Positions 8,179 to 17,776 of a DNA stretch of 50,502 nt are shown here, in pieces. The notes below the pieces were generated by a model that was given only the letters and a program-made list of their open reading frames with translations, was not told the DNA's origin and did not search any database. Each line of letters opens with the position of its first letter. Position 1 is the stretch's first letter. The position numbers and the translations under genes were made by a program. This stretch comes from Cricetibacter osteomyelitidis (GTDB lineage: Bacteria; Pseudomonadota; Gammaproteobacteria; Enterobacterales; Pasteurellaceae), in assembly GCF_004340985.1 (NCBI RefSeq), contig NZ_SLYB01000017.1, positions 1 to 50,502 on the forward strand, in the 5' to 3' direction.

Positions 8179-9627
8179 TTATTGATTATACAATCCCATA
8201 TAAACCCCATTTTCAAATTGCACTAGCGGAGCCCGTTTGGTTTTATTTTCTAAATCACCGGTGGAGTAGCCGTTGATAAATTGCACGAATGCGACCCGTT
8301 CGCCGCGGGCGTTTGTCATAAAGCCCGCTAAATTATAAACCCCTTTCAATGATCCTGTTTTGGCGATAATATTTTTCACCAAAGGTGCTTTGATCATAGA
8401 ACCGCGTCCGCTGATTGTACCGTCCACACCGGCAATGGGGAAGGTTTCCAATAGGTGCAGTTTGTCTTCATTTTTGGCAATATAATCTAAGGCTTGCAGC
8501 ATCATATCGGCAGAAACCAGATTATGGCGAGATAAACCGGAACCATCGATCAGCATTGCATGACCGAATTTAATTCCTGCTTTGGATTGCAAAATCTGGC
8601 GAATGGCTAAGGTGCCTAAATTAAAAGATGCCGGACGTTTGAAATGATGATAGGCCACCGTACGGAATAACGCATCGGCAATTTGATTATCCGATTTTTT
8701 CATCATTTTTTTCAATAAGGTCTGTAACGGTTGAGAATAATGTTCTGCCAATAATGTGCCTTGTTGTGGCGACATCGGCAGCCACACTTGCCCGTTAAAT
8801 TGGATCCCTAAACGTACTAATTGACGTTGAATAATCGCTGCGGCATAAGCATCGGGATCTTGCACCGCAAAGCTTAAACCGAAAGGTTTGGTTTGACGGC
8901 CTAAACAACCTTTAATTTGGTAGCGATTATTATCGTGCACCACTGCATCCAACTGACAATAAGCCGCATCGCCCTTATCGGCAATACGCACCTGACCGAA
9001 TACTTGAATCGGATACTGTGACGGCACATTGAATTTCACTAATTCACCCGGCGACTGAGTGGCATCTAAATCTACATAAAAACAGTTGTTATCAATATTC
9101 ACGGCTGCCGGCGGGGAATTAAAACACATGGTTAAATCATTCCAGATCCAACCGGAAGCTCGGTCGTGACTGGTAAAGATTGAAGTGTCTAAAATCAAAT
9201 TCCCTTTAATATTTGTAATACCTTGTTTTTTCAACTGAGCCAATAAATTATAAAGCTGACCGCTGGTGAGATCGGGATCACCGGTGAAACGCACAATCAA
9301 ATCACCGTTTAGTTGACCGTTTTCCACTTTGCCATTGGTGAGAAGTGCGGTCTGAAATTTAAAATTTTCATCTAATGTCAGTTTGGCCGCTAATGCTGTG
9401 AAAACTTTTTGTGTACTGGCAGGCAGCATAAAAATATCGCTGTTATAGCTGGCTTCAATTTGATTATTGGTTAAATTTTTTGCGATAAATCCGACACTTG
9501 CCCCTTTTGGTAAAGACTGAACATATTGTGCGATATTCACTTCGGCGAAAGAAAACGCGGAGAAAAATGAGCTGAAAATGACCGCACTTCGGGTTAGACG
9601 GCGTTTAAATTGTGAAAAATTGTTCAT
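8179..9627 (-). CDS. dacB: Penicillin-binding protein 4, D-Ala-D-Ala carboxypeptidase/endopeptidase
   Basis: Periplasmic low-molecular-weight PBP (class C, S13 family) that trims D-Ala from and hydrolyses cross-links in peptidoglycan. The 482-residue product has an N-terminal signal segment (hydrophobic residues about 14-28, likely cleaved after SFA). The three active-site motifs are present: SxxK as S71-T-Q-K74, SxN as SDN in MMKKSDNQIADAL, and KTG in AKTGSLKGVYN near the C-terminus. The long insertion between motifs 1 and 2 is typical of DacB (477 residues in E. coli). It is divergent from greA, with a 163-bp gap between them, a neighbourhood also seen in other gammaproteobacteria. Confidence 0.95.
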   Translation of the reverse strand: MNNFSQFKRRLTRSAVIFSSFFSAFSFAEVNIAQYVQSLPKGASVGFIAKNLTNNQIEASYNSDIFMLPASTQKVFTALAAKLTLDENFKFQTALLTNGKVENGQLNGDLIVRFTGDPDLTSGQLYNLLAQLKKQGITNIKGNLILDTSIFTSHDRASGWIWNDLTMCFNSPPAAVNIDNNCFYVDLDATQSPGELVKFNVPSQYPIQVFGQVRIADKGDAAYCQLDAVVHDNNRYQIKGCLGRQTKPFGLSFAVQDPDAYAAAIIQRQLVRLGIQFNGQVWLPMSPQQGTLLAEHYSQPLQTLLKKMMKKSDNQIADALFRTVAYHHFKRPASFNLGTLAIRQILQSKAGIKFGHAMLIDGSGLSRHNLVSADMMLQALDYIAKNEDKLHLLETFPIAGVDGTISGRGSMIKAPLVKNIIAKTGSLKGVYNLAGFMTNARGERVAFVQFINGYSTGDLENKTKRAPLVQFENGVYMGLYNQ

Positions 9628-9790
9628 AAGATATACTGCGATGTTTGCTATTTTAGGTTGCTATTTTGTGCGATAAATTGAATAATATGTGGTTAAATCA
9701 TTTTAACCGTTTTTAGAAGTTCAATATTGTAGCATAGCCGCACAATGTTGCGATTTCTTTTTTATTGAAATAAAGGAAAATTAAGAAAAA

Positions 9791-10267
9791 ATGAAACAAA
9801 TTCCAATGACTGTTCGCGGAGCCGAACAATTAAAAGAAGAACTGGATTTTTTGAAAAACACCCGTCGTCCGGAAATTATTAAAGCCATTGCAGAAGCACG
9901 CGAACACGGCGATTTAAAAGAAAATGCAGAGTATCATGCCGCTCGTGAACAACAAGGTTTTTGCGAAGGTCGTATTCAGGAAATTGAAAGCAAGTTATCG
10001 CACAGCCAGGTGATTGATGTCACCAAAATCCCGAATAACGGCAAAGTGATCTTTGGGGCGACGGTGGTGTTGGTGAACAATGCCACTGACGAAGAAGTGA
10101 CTTATCGCATTGTCGGCGATGATGAAGCCAATATCAAAGAAGGTTTGATTTCAGTGAACTCACCGATTGCCCGCGGTTTAATCGGCAAAGATGTGGACGA
10201 TACCGTAAACATTACTACTCCGGGCGGAGCGGTGGAATTCGATATTATCGAAGTAAATTATATTTAA
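9791..10267 (+). CDS. greA: Transcription elongation factor GreA
   Basis: Binds the secondary channel of RNA polymerase and stimulates cleavage of backtracked transcripts. The 158 residues match the standard family length. The N-terminal coiled coil has the acidic-tip region [17 protein letters not shown], carrying the D and E residues needed for cleavage, and the C-terminal FKBP-like domain ends with the usual [13 protein letters not shown]. It is followed 14 nt later by yhbY, probably in the same transcript. Confidence 0.97.
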   Translation: MKQIPMTVRGAEQLKEELDFLKNTRRPEIIKAIAEAREHGDLKENAEYHAAREQQGFCEGRIQEIESKLSHSQVIDVTKIPNNGKVIFGATVVLVNNATDEEVTYRIVGDDEANIKEGLISVNSPIARGLIGKDVDDTVNITTPGGAVEFDIIEVNYI

Positions 10268-10281
10268 TAAGTAGGAACATT

Positions 10282-10578
10282 ATGTCATTAACAACCAAAC
10301 AAAAACAATTTCTTAAAGGCTTGGCACATCACTTAAATCCGGTGGTAATGCTGGGCGGAAACGGTCTTACGGAAGGCGTGTTGGCGGAAATTGACAACGC
10401 ATTGGATCATCATGAATTGATCAAAGTAAGAATTGCCGGAGCAGATCGCGAAACCAAACAGCTGATTATTGATGCCATCGTGCGTGAATCCGGTGCGGAA
10501 GCAGTGCAGACGATTGGTCATATTTTAGTGTTATATCGTGAAAGCGAAGAGAAGAAAATCGTTTTACCTAAAAAATAA
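10282..10578 (+). CDS. yhbY: YhbY, CRM-domain RNA-binding protein
   Basis: A 98-residue single CRM (chloroplast RNA splicing and ribosome maturation) domain protein that associates with pre-50S ribosomal particles in E. coli. The start LTTKQKQFLKGLAHHLNPVV is followed by the GxxG loop GGNGLTEGV and HELIKVRI, the core of the KH-like fold. It sits 14 nt after greA with its own ribosome-binding site (AGGA). E. coli has the same greA/yhbY neighbourhood but in divergent order, so here the two are likely co-transcribed. Confidence 0.93.
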   Translation: MSLTTKQKQFLKGLAHHLNPVVMLGGNGLTEGVLAEIDNALDHHELIKVRIAGADRETKQLIIDAIVRESGAEAVQTIGHILVLYRESEEKKIVLPKK

Positions 10579-10711
10579 CGTTTATTTTATTGGGGATGCG
10601 GCATTCCTCTTAATTCCCTTGATATAGCACAAACAGCCGCGGCGATGTAGGGCTTATCGGTGTAGGTTATCAATGGTAATCACGTTGCATATACTTCTAT
10701 AATAAATTATC

Positions 10712-10745
10712 AAAAAGCACGAATGTTAATGTTCGTGCTTTTTTT
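10712..10745 (+). terminator. Strong intrinsic terminator 134 nt downstream of yhbY
   Basis: Perfect 12-bp arms AAAAAGCACGAA (10712-10723) and TTCGTGCTTTTT (10732-10743) enclose an 8-nt loop and run into T. The 133 nt between the yhbY stop and this hairpin hold no recognisable gene. Confidence 0.9.
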
Positions 10746-10806
10746 ATATCCGATTAACAGAAAGTGCGGTAGAATTTTACTAAATTTTTGATGCAAGGAG
10801 TGGCAA

Positions 10807-12375
10807 ATGTATTTACGGCAAGTGGATGTAGTGGGATTTCGTGGAATTAACCGATTGTCTATTAATTTGCATCCTAATATGGTGCTGATTGGTGAAAATG
10901 CTTGGGGTAAATCCAGTTTATTGGATGCCTTACGATTGATTTTGAATCCTGAAAAAGTGCTGTATCAATTTCAATCTTCGGATTTTCATATTCATTATGA
11001 AAATGAAAAAATCACAAAATTACGCCATCTCACCTTATTATTCACCTTTTCCGAAAGTAATCAAAAAGAGAGTAACGAATCCTATAATTATCTCTATCGC
11101 CCCATTTTTGCCAGACACCAAGACGGCTTCGAACGGATTTATTTACGGGTAACAGGGGATTGGCGGGCGGATAATTCAGTGATAACCGAGTATTCGTTTT
11201 TAAATGAAAATGGCGATCCGATAGAAACAGAAAATACTGAATCACTGGTTTTTACTTTGATTTCCCGTCATCCCGTCTATCGTTTTCGTGATGCCCGTTT
11301 GCAACGGCATTATTATAATTTGCACCCTTTACCGTTACCGAAAACAGATTCCGATTTACAAAAAGAAATTATCGCTACCGGCTTGTTATTGCAATATTAT
11401 TTACTTGATCAACAACTGATAGATATACCGGTGAAGGATATTTCATTGCTATGGGCAAGAGTTCATTCATTGTGCCAACGCTTGCAACAAGATAGTTCCA
11501 GGCAATTAGCCCACCAATTATTCGCTCATTTATCGGGATTATTTAGTAGTCATGAAAAAATTCGTTTTGGTAAATTTACCCGACCGATCATCTTATTAGA
11601 AGATCTGGAAGCCCGCTTACATCCGAGAATGATGGCAATTGCTTGGGAAATGGCAGGTTATCTGCCTATTCAGCGAATTACAACTACCAATTCCGTTGAA
11701 CTTTTATCACAAGTGGAGCTGCGATCTATTTGCCGCTTGGTACGTTACACGGATCGTACGCAAAGTTTTCAACTGCAACGGCGGGATTTGAGCAAAGAAG
11801 ATTTGCGTCGTTTGACTTTTCATGTGCATTATAACCGTAGTTTAGCATTATTCGCCCGAATGTGGATCTTGGTAGAAGGGGAAACGGAAGTATGGATTTT
11901 GTCGGAATTGGCAAAATTATTAAATATCAATTTGGAAATGGAAGGTATCCGTATTGTGGAATTTGCTCAGTCCGGTTTGCGGCCGCTGATTAAATATGTG
12001 AAAGCCATGGGCATTGAATGGTATGTGTTGACGGACGGCGATGAAGCGGGCAAAAAATATACGGAAGTGGTACGAACAATGTTGCCCGAAGGAGAAACAA
12101 TGAGTCAGCGGATTACCACATTGCCAAAAGTAGATATTGAACATTTCTTTTATAGTGAAGGTTTTGATGATATTTTTATTCGTCTGGCTCATTGGATTCC
12201 GATGAAAAGCAATCCCGTATCCCGCATTATTCAAAAGGCTATCCAGCGTACATCCAAACCTGATTTGGCTATTGCCATTTCCGATGAAATCGAAAAACGC
12301 GGCAGTCAATCCATTCCTATTTTATTTAAACGATTGTTTTCAAAAGTATTATTATTGGCAAGAACACAGCAATAA
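10807..12375 (+). CDS. ybjD: YbjD-like OLD-family ATPase/TOPRIM nuclease
   Basis: Predicted ATP-dependent endonuclease of the OLD family (DUF2813). The N-terminal ABC-type ATPase domain begins with YLRQVDVVGFRGINRLSI and has a Walker A motif GENAWGKSS. A later LEDLEARLHPRMMAIAW holds the Walker B/D-loop region, and TTNSVELLS corresponds to the switch region. The C-terminal TOPRIM domain has the conserved glutamate in ILVEGETEVWIL and the DGDEAGKKY acidic motif. Length is 522 residues against about 552 for E. coli YbjD, which it resembles throughout. No partner gene (for example a UvrD-like GajB) is adjacent, so a Gabija-type defence pair is not supported. The cellular role of YbjD is not established. 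Confidence 0.88.
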   Translation: MYLRQVDVVGFRGINRLSINLHPNMVLIGENAWGKSSLLDALRLILNPEKVLYQFQSSDFHIHYENEKITKLRHLTLLFTFSESNQKESNESYNYLYRPIFARHQDGFERIYLRVTGDWRADNSVITEYSFLNENGDPIETENTESLVFTLISRHPVYRFRDARLQRHYYNLHPLPLPKTDSDLQKEIIATGLLLQYYLLDQQLIDIPVKDISLLWARVHSLCQRLQQDSSRQLAHQLFAHLSGLFSSHEKIRFGKFTRPIILLEDLEARLHPRMMAIAWEMAGYLPIQRITTTNSVELLSQVELRSICRLVRYTDRTQSFQLQRRDLSKEDLRRLTFHVHYNRSLALFARMWILVEGETEVWILSELAKLLNINLEMEGIRIVEFAQSGLRPLIKYVKAMGIEWYVLTDGDEAGKKYTEVVRTMLPEGETMSQRITTLPKVDIEHFFYSEGFDDIFIRLAHWIPMKSNPVSRIIQKAIQRTSKPDLAIAISDEIEKRGSQSIPILFKRLFSKVLLLARTQQ

Positions 12376-12387
12376 CAGGTTATAAAA

Positions 12388-12407
12388 TACTGTTTATTTA
12401 TATAGTA
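12388..12407 (+). promoter_or_regulatory. Candidate LexA (SOS) box upstream of dinB
   Basis: TACTGTTTATTTATATAGTA matches 17 of 20 positions of the E. coli LexA consensus, with one half-site CTGT intact and the other reading ATAG instead of ACAG. It lies 51 nt before the dinB start, directly after the ybjD stop, and touches the first arm of the following USS hairpin. Confidence 0.55.
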
Positions 12408-12451
12408 AAGTGCGGTAAAATATTTAAAAATTTTAACCGCACTTTTGTTTT
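12407..12451 (+). terminator. USS-dyad terminator between ybjD and dinB
   Basis: Two complete uptake words face each other, AAAGTGCGGT (12407-12416) and ACCGCACTTT (12436-12445), followed by TTGTTTTATT. The hairpin ends 8 nt before the dinB ATG, so any SOS promoter at 12388 would transcribe it as part of the dinB leader. Confidence 0.8.
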
Positions 12452-12458
12452 ATTATCA

Positions 12459-13538
12459 ATGCCGGAACCGAAGCCAAAATCACGAAAAATCATTCATATT
12501 GATATGGACTGTTTTTATGCCGCCGTAGAAATGTGGGAAAATCCCCATTTGCGGGGCAAGCCTATTGCCGTGGGTGGTTTGCCGGAACAACGGGGCGTAT
12601 TGGCTACTTGTAATTATGAAGCCCGCAAATTCGGTCTGCACAGTGCAATGGCATCCGCCAGAGCGGTGAAACTCTGCCCGGATCTGATTTTGGTAAAACC
12701 GAATTTTACCTTGTATAAACAGGTATCTGCCCAAATTCATCAGATTTTCCGCCGTTATACGCAGATTATCGAACCCCTTTCTTTGGACGAAGCCTATTTG
12801 GATGTGACGGATTGCGAGCAATGTTCCGGTTCGGCGACGTGGATCGCACAAGAAATCCGCCAAACGATTTTGGATGAATTGCATCTTACCGCCTCTGCCG
12901 GTATAGCACCGCTGAAATTTTTAGCCAAAATTGCGTCCGATCAAAATAAACCCAACGGACAATTTGTGATTACGCCAGAAAACGTAGCGCACTTTGTTAA
13001 AACACTGCCCTTAAAGAAAATTCCCGGAGTGGGCAAAGTCACCGCACAAAAATTATCTGCTTTGGGATTCGAACTGTGCCAAGATGTGCAGCGGTCTAAT
13101 TTACCGCTGTTTATACAGCATTTCGGCAAAATGGGCAAACGCATTTGGCAGTTTAGTCACGGCATTGATGAACGAAAAATTGAAACGCACCGTGAGCGGA
13201 AATCTATCGGCGTGGAAAATACCTTATTGCAGGATATTTCCACTGTAGAGCAGGCATTACCGATTTTGAAAACCCAATATAAGGAACTGGAACGCCGTAT
13301 TCGGCGGCAAAATATTCAGCCGGAAACGCTGCATAAACTCGGCGTTAAATTAAAATTTGATGATTTTCAAACCACCACATTGGATAAAAGTGCGGTGGAT
13401 TTTTCCCAAGAAACTTTTGCACAGTTATTACAAGCCGTTTGGCAGCGTTGCAACGGCCGCACTGTGCGGTTAATCGGTTTACACGTGAATTTACCGGAAA
13501 ATGATGAAACGGAGCAGATGACCTTAAATCTTGGCTAA
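12459..13538 (+). CDS. dinB: DNA polymerase IV (Y family)
   Basis: Error-prone translesion polymerase. The 359-residue protein shows the Y-family palm motifs [11 protein letters not shown] (first catalytic Asp) and [10 protein letters not shown] (the DE pair), then [20 protein letters not shown] and the helix-hairpin-helix [14 protein letters not shown]. It ends with a short MTLNLG stretch that resembles the beta-clamp-binding tail of DinB proteins. The ATG at 12459 begins [18 protein letters not shown]. The 3' end overlaps the convergent cueR gene by 15 bp. A candidate LexA box lies upstream. Confidence 0.95.
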   Translation: MPEPKPKSRKIIHIDMDCFYAAVEMWENPHLRGKPIAVGGLPEQRGVLATCNYEARKFGLHSAMASARAVKLCPDLILVKPNFTLYKQVSAQIHQIFRRYTQIIEPLSLDEAYLDVTDCEQCSGSATWIAQEIRQTILDELHLTASAGIAPLKFLAKIASDQNKPNGQFVITPENVAHFVKTLPLKKIPGVGKVTAQKLSALGFELCQDVQRSNLPLFIQHFGKMGKRIWQFSHGIDERKIETHRERKSIGVENTLLQDISTVEQALPILKTQYKELERRIRRQNIQPETLHKLGVKLKFDDFQTTTLDKSAVDFSQETFAQLLQAVWQRCNGRTVRLIGLHVNLPENDETEQMTLNLG

Positions 13539-13913
13539 CCCATTAATAATCGGACAACAACAGGATTCATCGCCGGGACATTGGTCGGCAAGTTCAATTA
13601 ACTGCTGTTTCATGGTCTTGAGTTTTTCAATTTGGCGATCGATTTCGGCGATTTTTTCTAATGTCCGTTTTTTCACATCTGCACTGCGACGATGCGGATC
13701 GCGGTAGAGTTCCATCAGATCTTTGGCTTCCGGCAGGGAGAATCCTACCAAGCGGGCTTGATGTAATAAATTCAACTCATTGATATGAGACTGATTATAT
13801 TGACGATAACCGTTTGCTGCGCGATCCGGCGGTGTGATCAATCCTTTTTCTTCATAAAAACGAATGGTTTTGGCGGACAATTCCGTCTGTTTGGCTATTT
13901 CAGCAATATTCAT
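13524..13913 (-). CDS. cueR: CueR, Cu(I)-responsive MerR-family regulator
   Basis: Activates the copper-export promoter when it binds Cu(I). The 129-residue protein has an N-terminal MerR winged helix ([26 protein letters not shown]), a dimerisation helix (residues about 78-109) and a metal loop with Cys112 and Cys120, the same positions as the Cu(I) ligands of E. coli CueR, in [14 protein letters not shown]. Two extra cysteines (118, 119) sit inside the loop. It is divergent from the copper chaperone/copA genes across a 19-bp-spaced promoter, its evident target. Its 3' end overlaps dinB by 15 bp. Confidence 0.95.
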   Translation of the reverse strand: MNIAEIAKQTELSAKTIRFYEEKGLITPPDRAANGYRQYNQSHINELNLLHQARLVGFSLPEAKDLMELYRDPHRRSADVKKRTLEKIAEIDRQIEKLKTMKQQLIELADQCPGDESCCCPIINGLAKI

Positions 13914-13935
13914 TATTTTATCCTTGATAAAGTGC

Positions 13936-13966
13936 TTGACCTTCCTGTTAGGGCAAGGTTTATAGT
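13936..13966 (+). promoter_or_regulatory. CueR-regulated copper promoter
   Basis: -35 TTGACC (13936-13941) and -10 TATAGT (13961-13966) are separated by 19 bp, the over-long spacer typical of MerR-type activation. The spacer carries the dyad ACCTTCC...GCAAGGT (13939-13959), close to the E. coli copA operator. The ATG of the chaperone gene is 37 nt downstream. Confidence 0.93.
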
Positions 13967-14002
13967 AGCACCGTCAAAAAATATTTCAACAAGGAGCTTG
14001 TT

Positions 14003-14401
14003 ATGACAACAACAATTTTAGCGTTAAGCGGTTTATCTTGCGGACATTGTGTAAAAAATGTCACTCAAGTATTAGAAAAAATCGACGGAGTAGAAACCGT
14101 TACCGTCACCAAAGAATTTGCTAAAGTAGTAGGAGATGTGGATCCGCAAATCTTAATTGAGGCGGTGAAAGCAGAAGACTATGGTGCAGAGCTTGCCGGT
14201 GAACCAAGCGTGTATTTAGCATTAAACGGTTTAAGTTGTGGGCATTGCATTAAAAATATGGAAAAAGCCCTAAGTGCGGTGGAAAATGCAGAAATTTTTG
14301 ATGTAAGCAAAACAGAAGCGAAAATCTATGGCAATGTAAATGTACAAGCGGCGATTGATGCCATCGTGGCTGCAGGGTATGAAGCGTCGGTAAAGCAGTA
14401 A
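14003..14401 (+). CDS. copZ: Two-domain (HMA-HMA) copper chaperone
   Basis: A 132-residue protein made of two heavy-metal-associated domains, each with the copper site GLSCGHC (residues 9-15 and the matching site around 75-81). The two halves are alike ([10 protein letters not shown] and [10 protein letters not shown]), pointing to internal duplication. It has no signal peptide, so it acts in the cytosol, presumably delivering Cu(I) to the CopA ATPase encoded next. The stop and the copA start overlap (TAATG), indicating translational coupling. Most CopZ chaperones have a single domain; two domains in one soluble protein is less usual. The symbol is used for function, not proven orthology. Confidence 0.85.
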   Translation: MTTTILALSGLSCGHCVKNVTQVLEKIDGVETVTVTKEFAKVVGDVDPQILIEAVKAEDYGAELAGEPSVYLALNGLSCGHCIKNMEKALSAVENAEIFDVSKTEAKIYGNVNVQAAIDAIVAAGYEASVKQ

Positions 14402-16713
14402 TGCCTGATCCTGCCGCAGCTGAAAAGAGTCCGGCCGAAAATCAAACAGTTGAAAAACGGATAACTGAAATAGCACCGGAAAATAAAATAGAAAATCAGG
14501 ATCAGGCGGAATCCAGTTTATTATTGCTGGACGGATTAAGCTGTGTCGCTTGTGTGTTGAAAGTGGAAAACGCACTGAAAGCCGTGCCGAATGTTGAGGC
14601 GGTGCGGGTGAATTTGGCAGAGCGTACCGCATTGGTATTCGGTGAAGCCGAGCCGCAAGCGATGATCGATGCAGTGGTGAAAGCCGGTTATGGCGCGGAA
14701 GTCATTGAAGACGAAAATAAACGTCGGGAAAAACAACAGATTCAAACCATTTACGAAATCAAACAACGCAAATGGCAAGCCATTGTAGCGTTGATTGTGG
14801 GGTTTGGTTTAATGGCATGGGGCTTGCTTGGCGATAATATGACCGTCACGGCTGAAACGCAACCTTATTGGATTGTCGTGGGGATGGTGACGATGGTCGT
14901 AATGTGGTTGACGGGCGGCCATTTTTATCAACGGGCGTGGAAAGCCTTATTGAGCGGCTCTGCCACAATGGATACTTTGGTGGCATTAGGCACAGGTGTG
15001 GCCTGGTCGTTTTCCATGATTATTGCACTCAAACCGGACTGGTTTCCGCAAGATTCGCGGCATTTATATTTTGAATCAGGCACAATGATTATCGGTTTAA
15101 TCAATTTGGGTAAAATGCTGGAAGCTAAAGCAAAGCAACGTTCATCCAGTGCATTGGAGCGATTATTGGATCTCACGCCAAAAACGGCTCGTATTGCCGA
15201 TGAACAAGGCGAACGTGACATTCCGCTCAATGACGTGAAACAAGGCAATAAACTGCGTTTATTAACCGGTGACAGAGTTTCCGTAGACGGTTCCATTACG
15301 CAAGGTTCGGTGTGGGTAGATGAATCTATGCTTACCGGTGAACCGGTGCCGGTACAGAAAAATATCAATGATAAAGTCAATGCCGGTACGTTGATTACGG
15401 ATGGCAGCGCTTTAATGATAGCCGAGCAAATCGGTCGTAATACCACCTTGGCGAATATTATCAAACTGGTGCGTCAGGCTCAAAGCAGTAAACCGCAAAT
15501 CGGTCAGTTGGCGGATAAAATCGCATCAGTATTTGTGCCGATTGTTGTGGCGATTGCCGTGTTGGCTGCCGTGGTGTGGTATTTTTACGATGCTCGTTAT
15601 TCTTTTGTGGTGTTCACAACTGTATTGATTATTGCTTGCCCTTGTGCTTTAGGCTTGGCAACGCCGATGTCTATTATCGCAGGTGTTGGCCGTGCGGCAG
15701 AATTGGGCGTGTTGGTGCGTGATGCTGATGCACTACAAAAAGCCAGCGAAGTGGATACCATTGTATTTGATAAAACCGGCACACTGACTAAAGGTCAGCC
15801 AAAAGTGACCGCACTTTATTCTTTTAACGGATTTAGCGAAAATCAAGTGATCGCTCTGGCTGCCGGTTTGGAGCAAGGTGCAAATCACCCATTGGCGAAA
15901 GCCGTGTTGAAATTGGCGAATGATAAAAAAATCACTTTGTCACAAATAAATAACTTTAATACTTTAAAAGGATTAGGCATTAGTGGTGTGACAAATAATC
16001 AAACCTTGTTATTGGGGAATGAGGCTTTGTTGCAACAGCATAATGTGGATACATCAATGGCTAAAAGTGTGGTGACGGTTGAAAGCGAAAAAGGGGCGAC
16101 CATCGTCTTTTTAGCGGTGGATAATCAACTGGTCGGTATCCTGGCAATCCGTGATCCATTGCGTGATGACAGCATGGAAGCCTTACAACGTTTGTATAAA
16201 CAGGGTTATCATTTGGTAATGCTTACCGGCGATCAAGAGAAAACAGCTCAAGCTATTGCCAAAGAAGCAGGCATTGAGTGCGTGATTGCCGGTGTATTGC
16301 CGGAAGGTAAAGCCGCAGCGATTCAAACATTGCAAGCCCAAGGTCGCAAAGTCATGATGGTCGGCGACGGCATTAACGATGCACCGGCATTAGCTCAAGC
16401 CAATGTTGGCGTTGCAATGGGAGGGGGCACGGATGTGGCTATCGAAACTGCCGAACTCACTCTAATGCGTTCCAGCATCCACGGTGTTGCCGACGGCTTG
16501 GCTCTCGCTAAGGGCACATTACATAATATGAAACAAAATTTGTTCGGTGCTTTCGTGTATAACTCTCTAGGTATCCCCATTGCTGCCGGTGTGTTATACC
16601 CGTTCTTTGGCATTTTGCTCAACCCGATGGTCGGCGGTGCCGCAATGGCGTTATCGTCTATCACTGTCGCAAGTAATGCCAATCGGTTGTTGAAGTTTGT
16701 ACCGAAACAGTAA
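14401..16713 (+). CDS. copA: Cu(I)-exporting P1B-type ATPase
   Basis: Pumps Cu(I) from cytosol to periplasm. The 770-residue protein has a roughly 40-residue polar leader, one N-terminal HMA domain with C48-V-A-C51, then the membrane and catalytic regions. Seen: the phosphatase motif LTGEP, the intramembrane ion-site motif CPC (C413-P-C415) in [12 protein letters not shown], the phosphorylation site D457-K-T-G-T, the HP nucleotide-domain motif in GANHPLA, and the hinge [10 protein letters not shown]. The single fused HMA contrasts with two in E. coli CopA; here two more are supplied by the separate upstream chaperone. The ATG overlaps the chaperone stop by 1 nt, and both are under the CueR promoter. 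Confidence 0.97.
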   Translation: MPDPAAAEKSPAENQTVEKRITEIAPENKIENQDQAESSLLLLDGLSCVACVLKVENALKAVPNVEAVRVNLAERTALVFGEAEPQAMIDAVVKAGYGAEVIEDENKRREKQQIQTIYEIKQRKWQAIVALIVGFGLMAWGLLGDNMTVTAETQPYWIVVGMVTMVVMWLTGGHFYQRAWKALLSGSATMDTLVALGTGVAWSFSMIIALKPDWFPQDSRHLYFESGTMIIGLINLGKMLEAKAKQRSSSALERLLDLTPKTARIADEQGERDIPLNDVKQGNKLRLLTGDRVSVDGSITQGSVWVDESMLTGEPVPVQKNINDKVNAGTLITDGSALMIAEQIGRNTTLANIIKLVRQAQSSKPQIGQLADKIASVFVPIVVAIAVLAAVVWYFYDARYSFVVFTTVLIIACPCALGLATPMSIIAGVGRAAELGVLVRDADALQKASEVDTIVFDKTGTLTKGQPKVTALYSFNGFSENQVIALAAGLEQGANHPLAKAVLKLANDKKITLSQINNFNTLKGLGISGVTNNQTLLLGNEALLQQHNVDTSMAKSVVTVESEKGATIVFLAVDNQLVGILAIRDPLRDDSMEALQRLYKQGYHLVMLTGDQEKTAQAIAKEAGIECVIAGVLPEGKAAAIQTLQAQGRKVMMVGDGINDAPALAQANVGVAMGGGTDVAIETAELTLMRSSIHGVADGLALAKGTLHNMKQNLFGAFVYNSLGIPIAAGVLYPFFGILLNPMVGGAAMALSSITVASNANRLLKFVPKQ

Positions 16714-16797
16714 GCATTTATAGGGAGCAGCAAAAGTTGTTCCCTTTCTTTTTCCTTTCTTGAATTTCCCCCAAAAAATGTTAATATTGCGGGATTA

Positions 16798-16812
16798 TGC
16801 AAACTATTCTCA
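16798..16812. promoter_or_regulatory. Candidate Fur box of the siderophore ABC operon
   Basis: Read on the minus strand, TGAGAATAGTTTGCA matches about 10 of 14 defined positions of the 7-1-7 Fur consensus. It sits 10 nt before the ATG of the first permease gene, where bound Fur would block expression. The match is imperfect, so the call is tentative. Confidence 0.4.
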
Positions 16813-16822
16813 TTTGGATTTT

Positions 16823-17776
16823 ATGATCAAACGGCGTTATCTTATTTTATTATTGTTGATCTTTTCCGTGGTGTCGCTTTTTATCGGTGTGAGTACGGTA
16901 AATTTAGACGGCTTATTGGCACTGGATACGGAACAATGGCGGATTTTTTTGATTAGTCGTTTGCCGCGCTTAATTAGTATTATCATTGCCGGTGCGGCGT
17001 TGAGTATTTGCGGTTTGGTGATGCAGCAGTTGAGTCGTAACCGTTTTGTATCACCGACAACAGCGGGGACGATGGATTCTGCCCGTTTAGGGATTCTAAT
17101 TGCAATTTTATTATTTCCGACGGCATCAATGTTGCTGAAAACCGTGATTGCGGTGGTTGTGTCTTTTATAGGCACATTGCTGTTTATGTCTATTCTTTCC
17201 CGCCTAAAATTTAAAGATACTATTTTTGTGCCGTTGGTCGGTATTATGTTTGGCAATATCATCAGCTCCATTACGGCGTTTATTGCCTATCAACAGGACT
17301 TATTACAAAATCTCTCCGGTTGGTTGCAAGGAGATTTTTCCCTTGTGATGGCAGGGCGTTATGAATTGCTCTATGTAAGTTTGCCTGCCTTAATTGTAGC
17401 TTATTTGTTTGCTAACCGTTTTTCCATTGTGGGAATGGGAGAAGACTTTGCCACAAATTTAGGTTTGAATTATAAGCAAGTATTGTATTTAGGCTTGGCG
17501 ATTGTGGCGACGGTCTCGTCTATTATTATTGTGTCCGTAGGTGTGATTCCGTTTTTGGGCTTGATTATTCCGAATTTGGTTACCCTTTATTTAGGCGATA
17601 ATTTGAAAAAAGTGCTTTCTCATACCGCGCTTTTAGGGGCTGTGTTCGTACTATTCTGCGATATTTTAGGCCGTTCGGTGATCTATCCTTATGAAATTTC
17701 CATTAATGCGGTGGTCGGCGTATTCGGTAGTGCGATTTTCTTGTATTTATTATTAAAACGGTCGAAATATGAATAA
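16823..17776 (+). CDS. Ferric-siderophore ABC transporter permease (FecCD family), first subunit
   Basis: A 317-residue inner-membrane permease of the FecCD/BtuC family with about nine hydrophobic segments. SRLPRLISIIIAGAALSICGLVMQQLSRNRF near the N-terminus and GVIPFLGLIIPNLV near the C-terminus are family signatures; the latter contacts the ATPase. The ATG at 16823 is preferred over an in-frame TTG 63 nt upstream because it begins the MIKRRYLILLLLIF membrane segment. The stop overlaps the start of the next permease by 8 nt. With the ATPase and binding protein it forms a CeuBCDE/VctDGCP-type importer for catecholate siderophores or their breakdown products. Confidence 0.9.
   Translation: MIKRRYLILLLLIFSVVSLFIGVSTVNLDGLLALDTEQWRIFLISRLPRLISIIIAGAALSICGLVMQQLSRNRFVSPTTAGTMDSARLGILIAILLFPTASMLLKTVIAVVVSFIGTLLFMSILSRLKFKDTIFVPLVGIMFGNIISSITAFIAYQQDLLQNLSGWLQGDFSLVMAGRYELLYVSLPALIVAYLFANRFSIVGMGEDFATNLGLNYKQVLYLGLAIVATVSSIIIVSVGVIPFLGLIIPNLVTLYLGDNLKKVLSHTALLGAVFVLFCDILGRSVIYPYEISINAVVGVFGSAIFLYLLLKRSKYE

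Noticed and set aside
10807-12375. Gabija-type anti-phage pair
   Set aside because: The OLD nuclease resembles chromosomal YbjD and has no adjacent UvrD-like helicase gene.
14928-15464. Long antisense frame within copA
   Set aside because: It lies opposite well-conserved copA codons and has no recognisable product.
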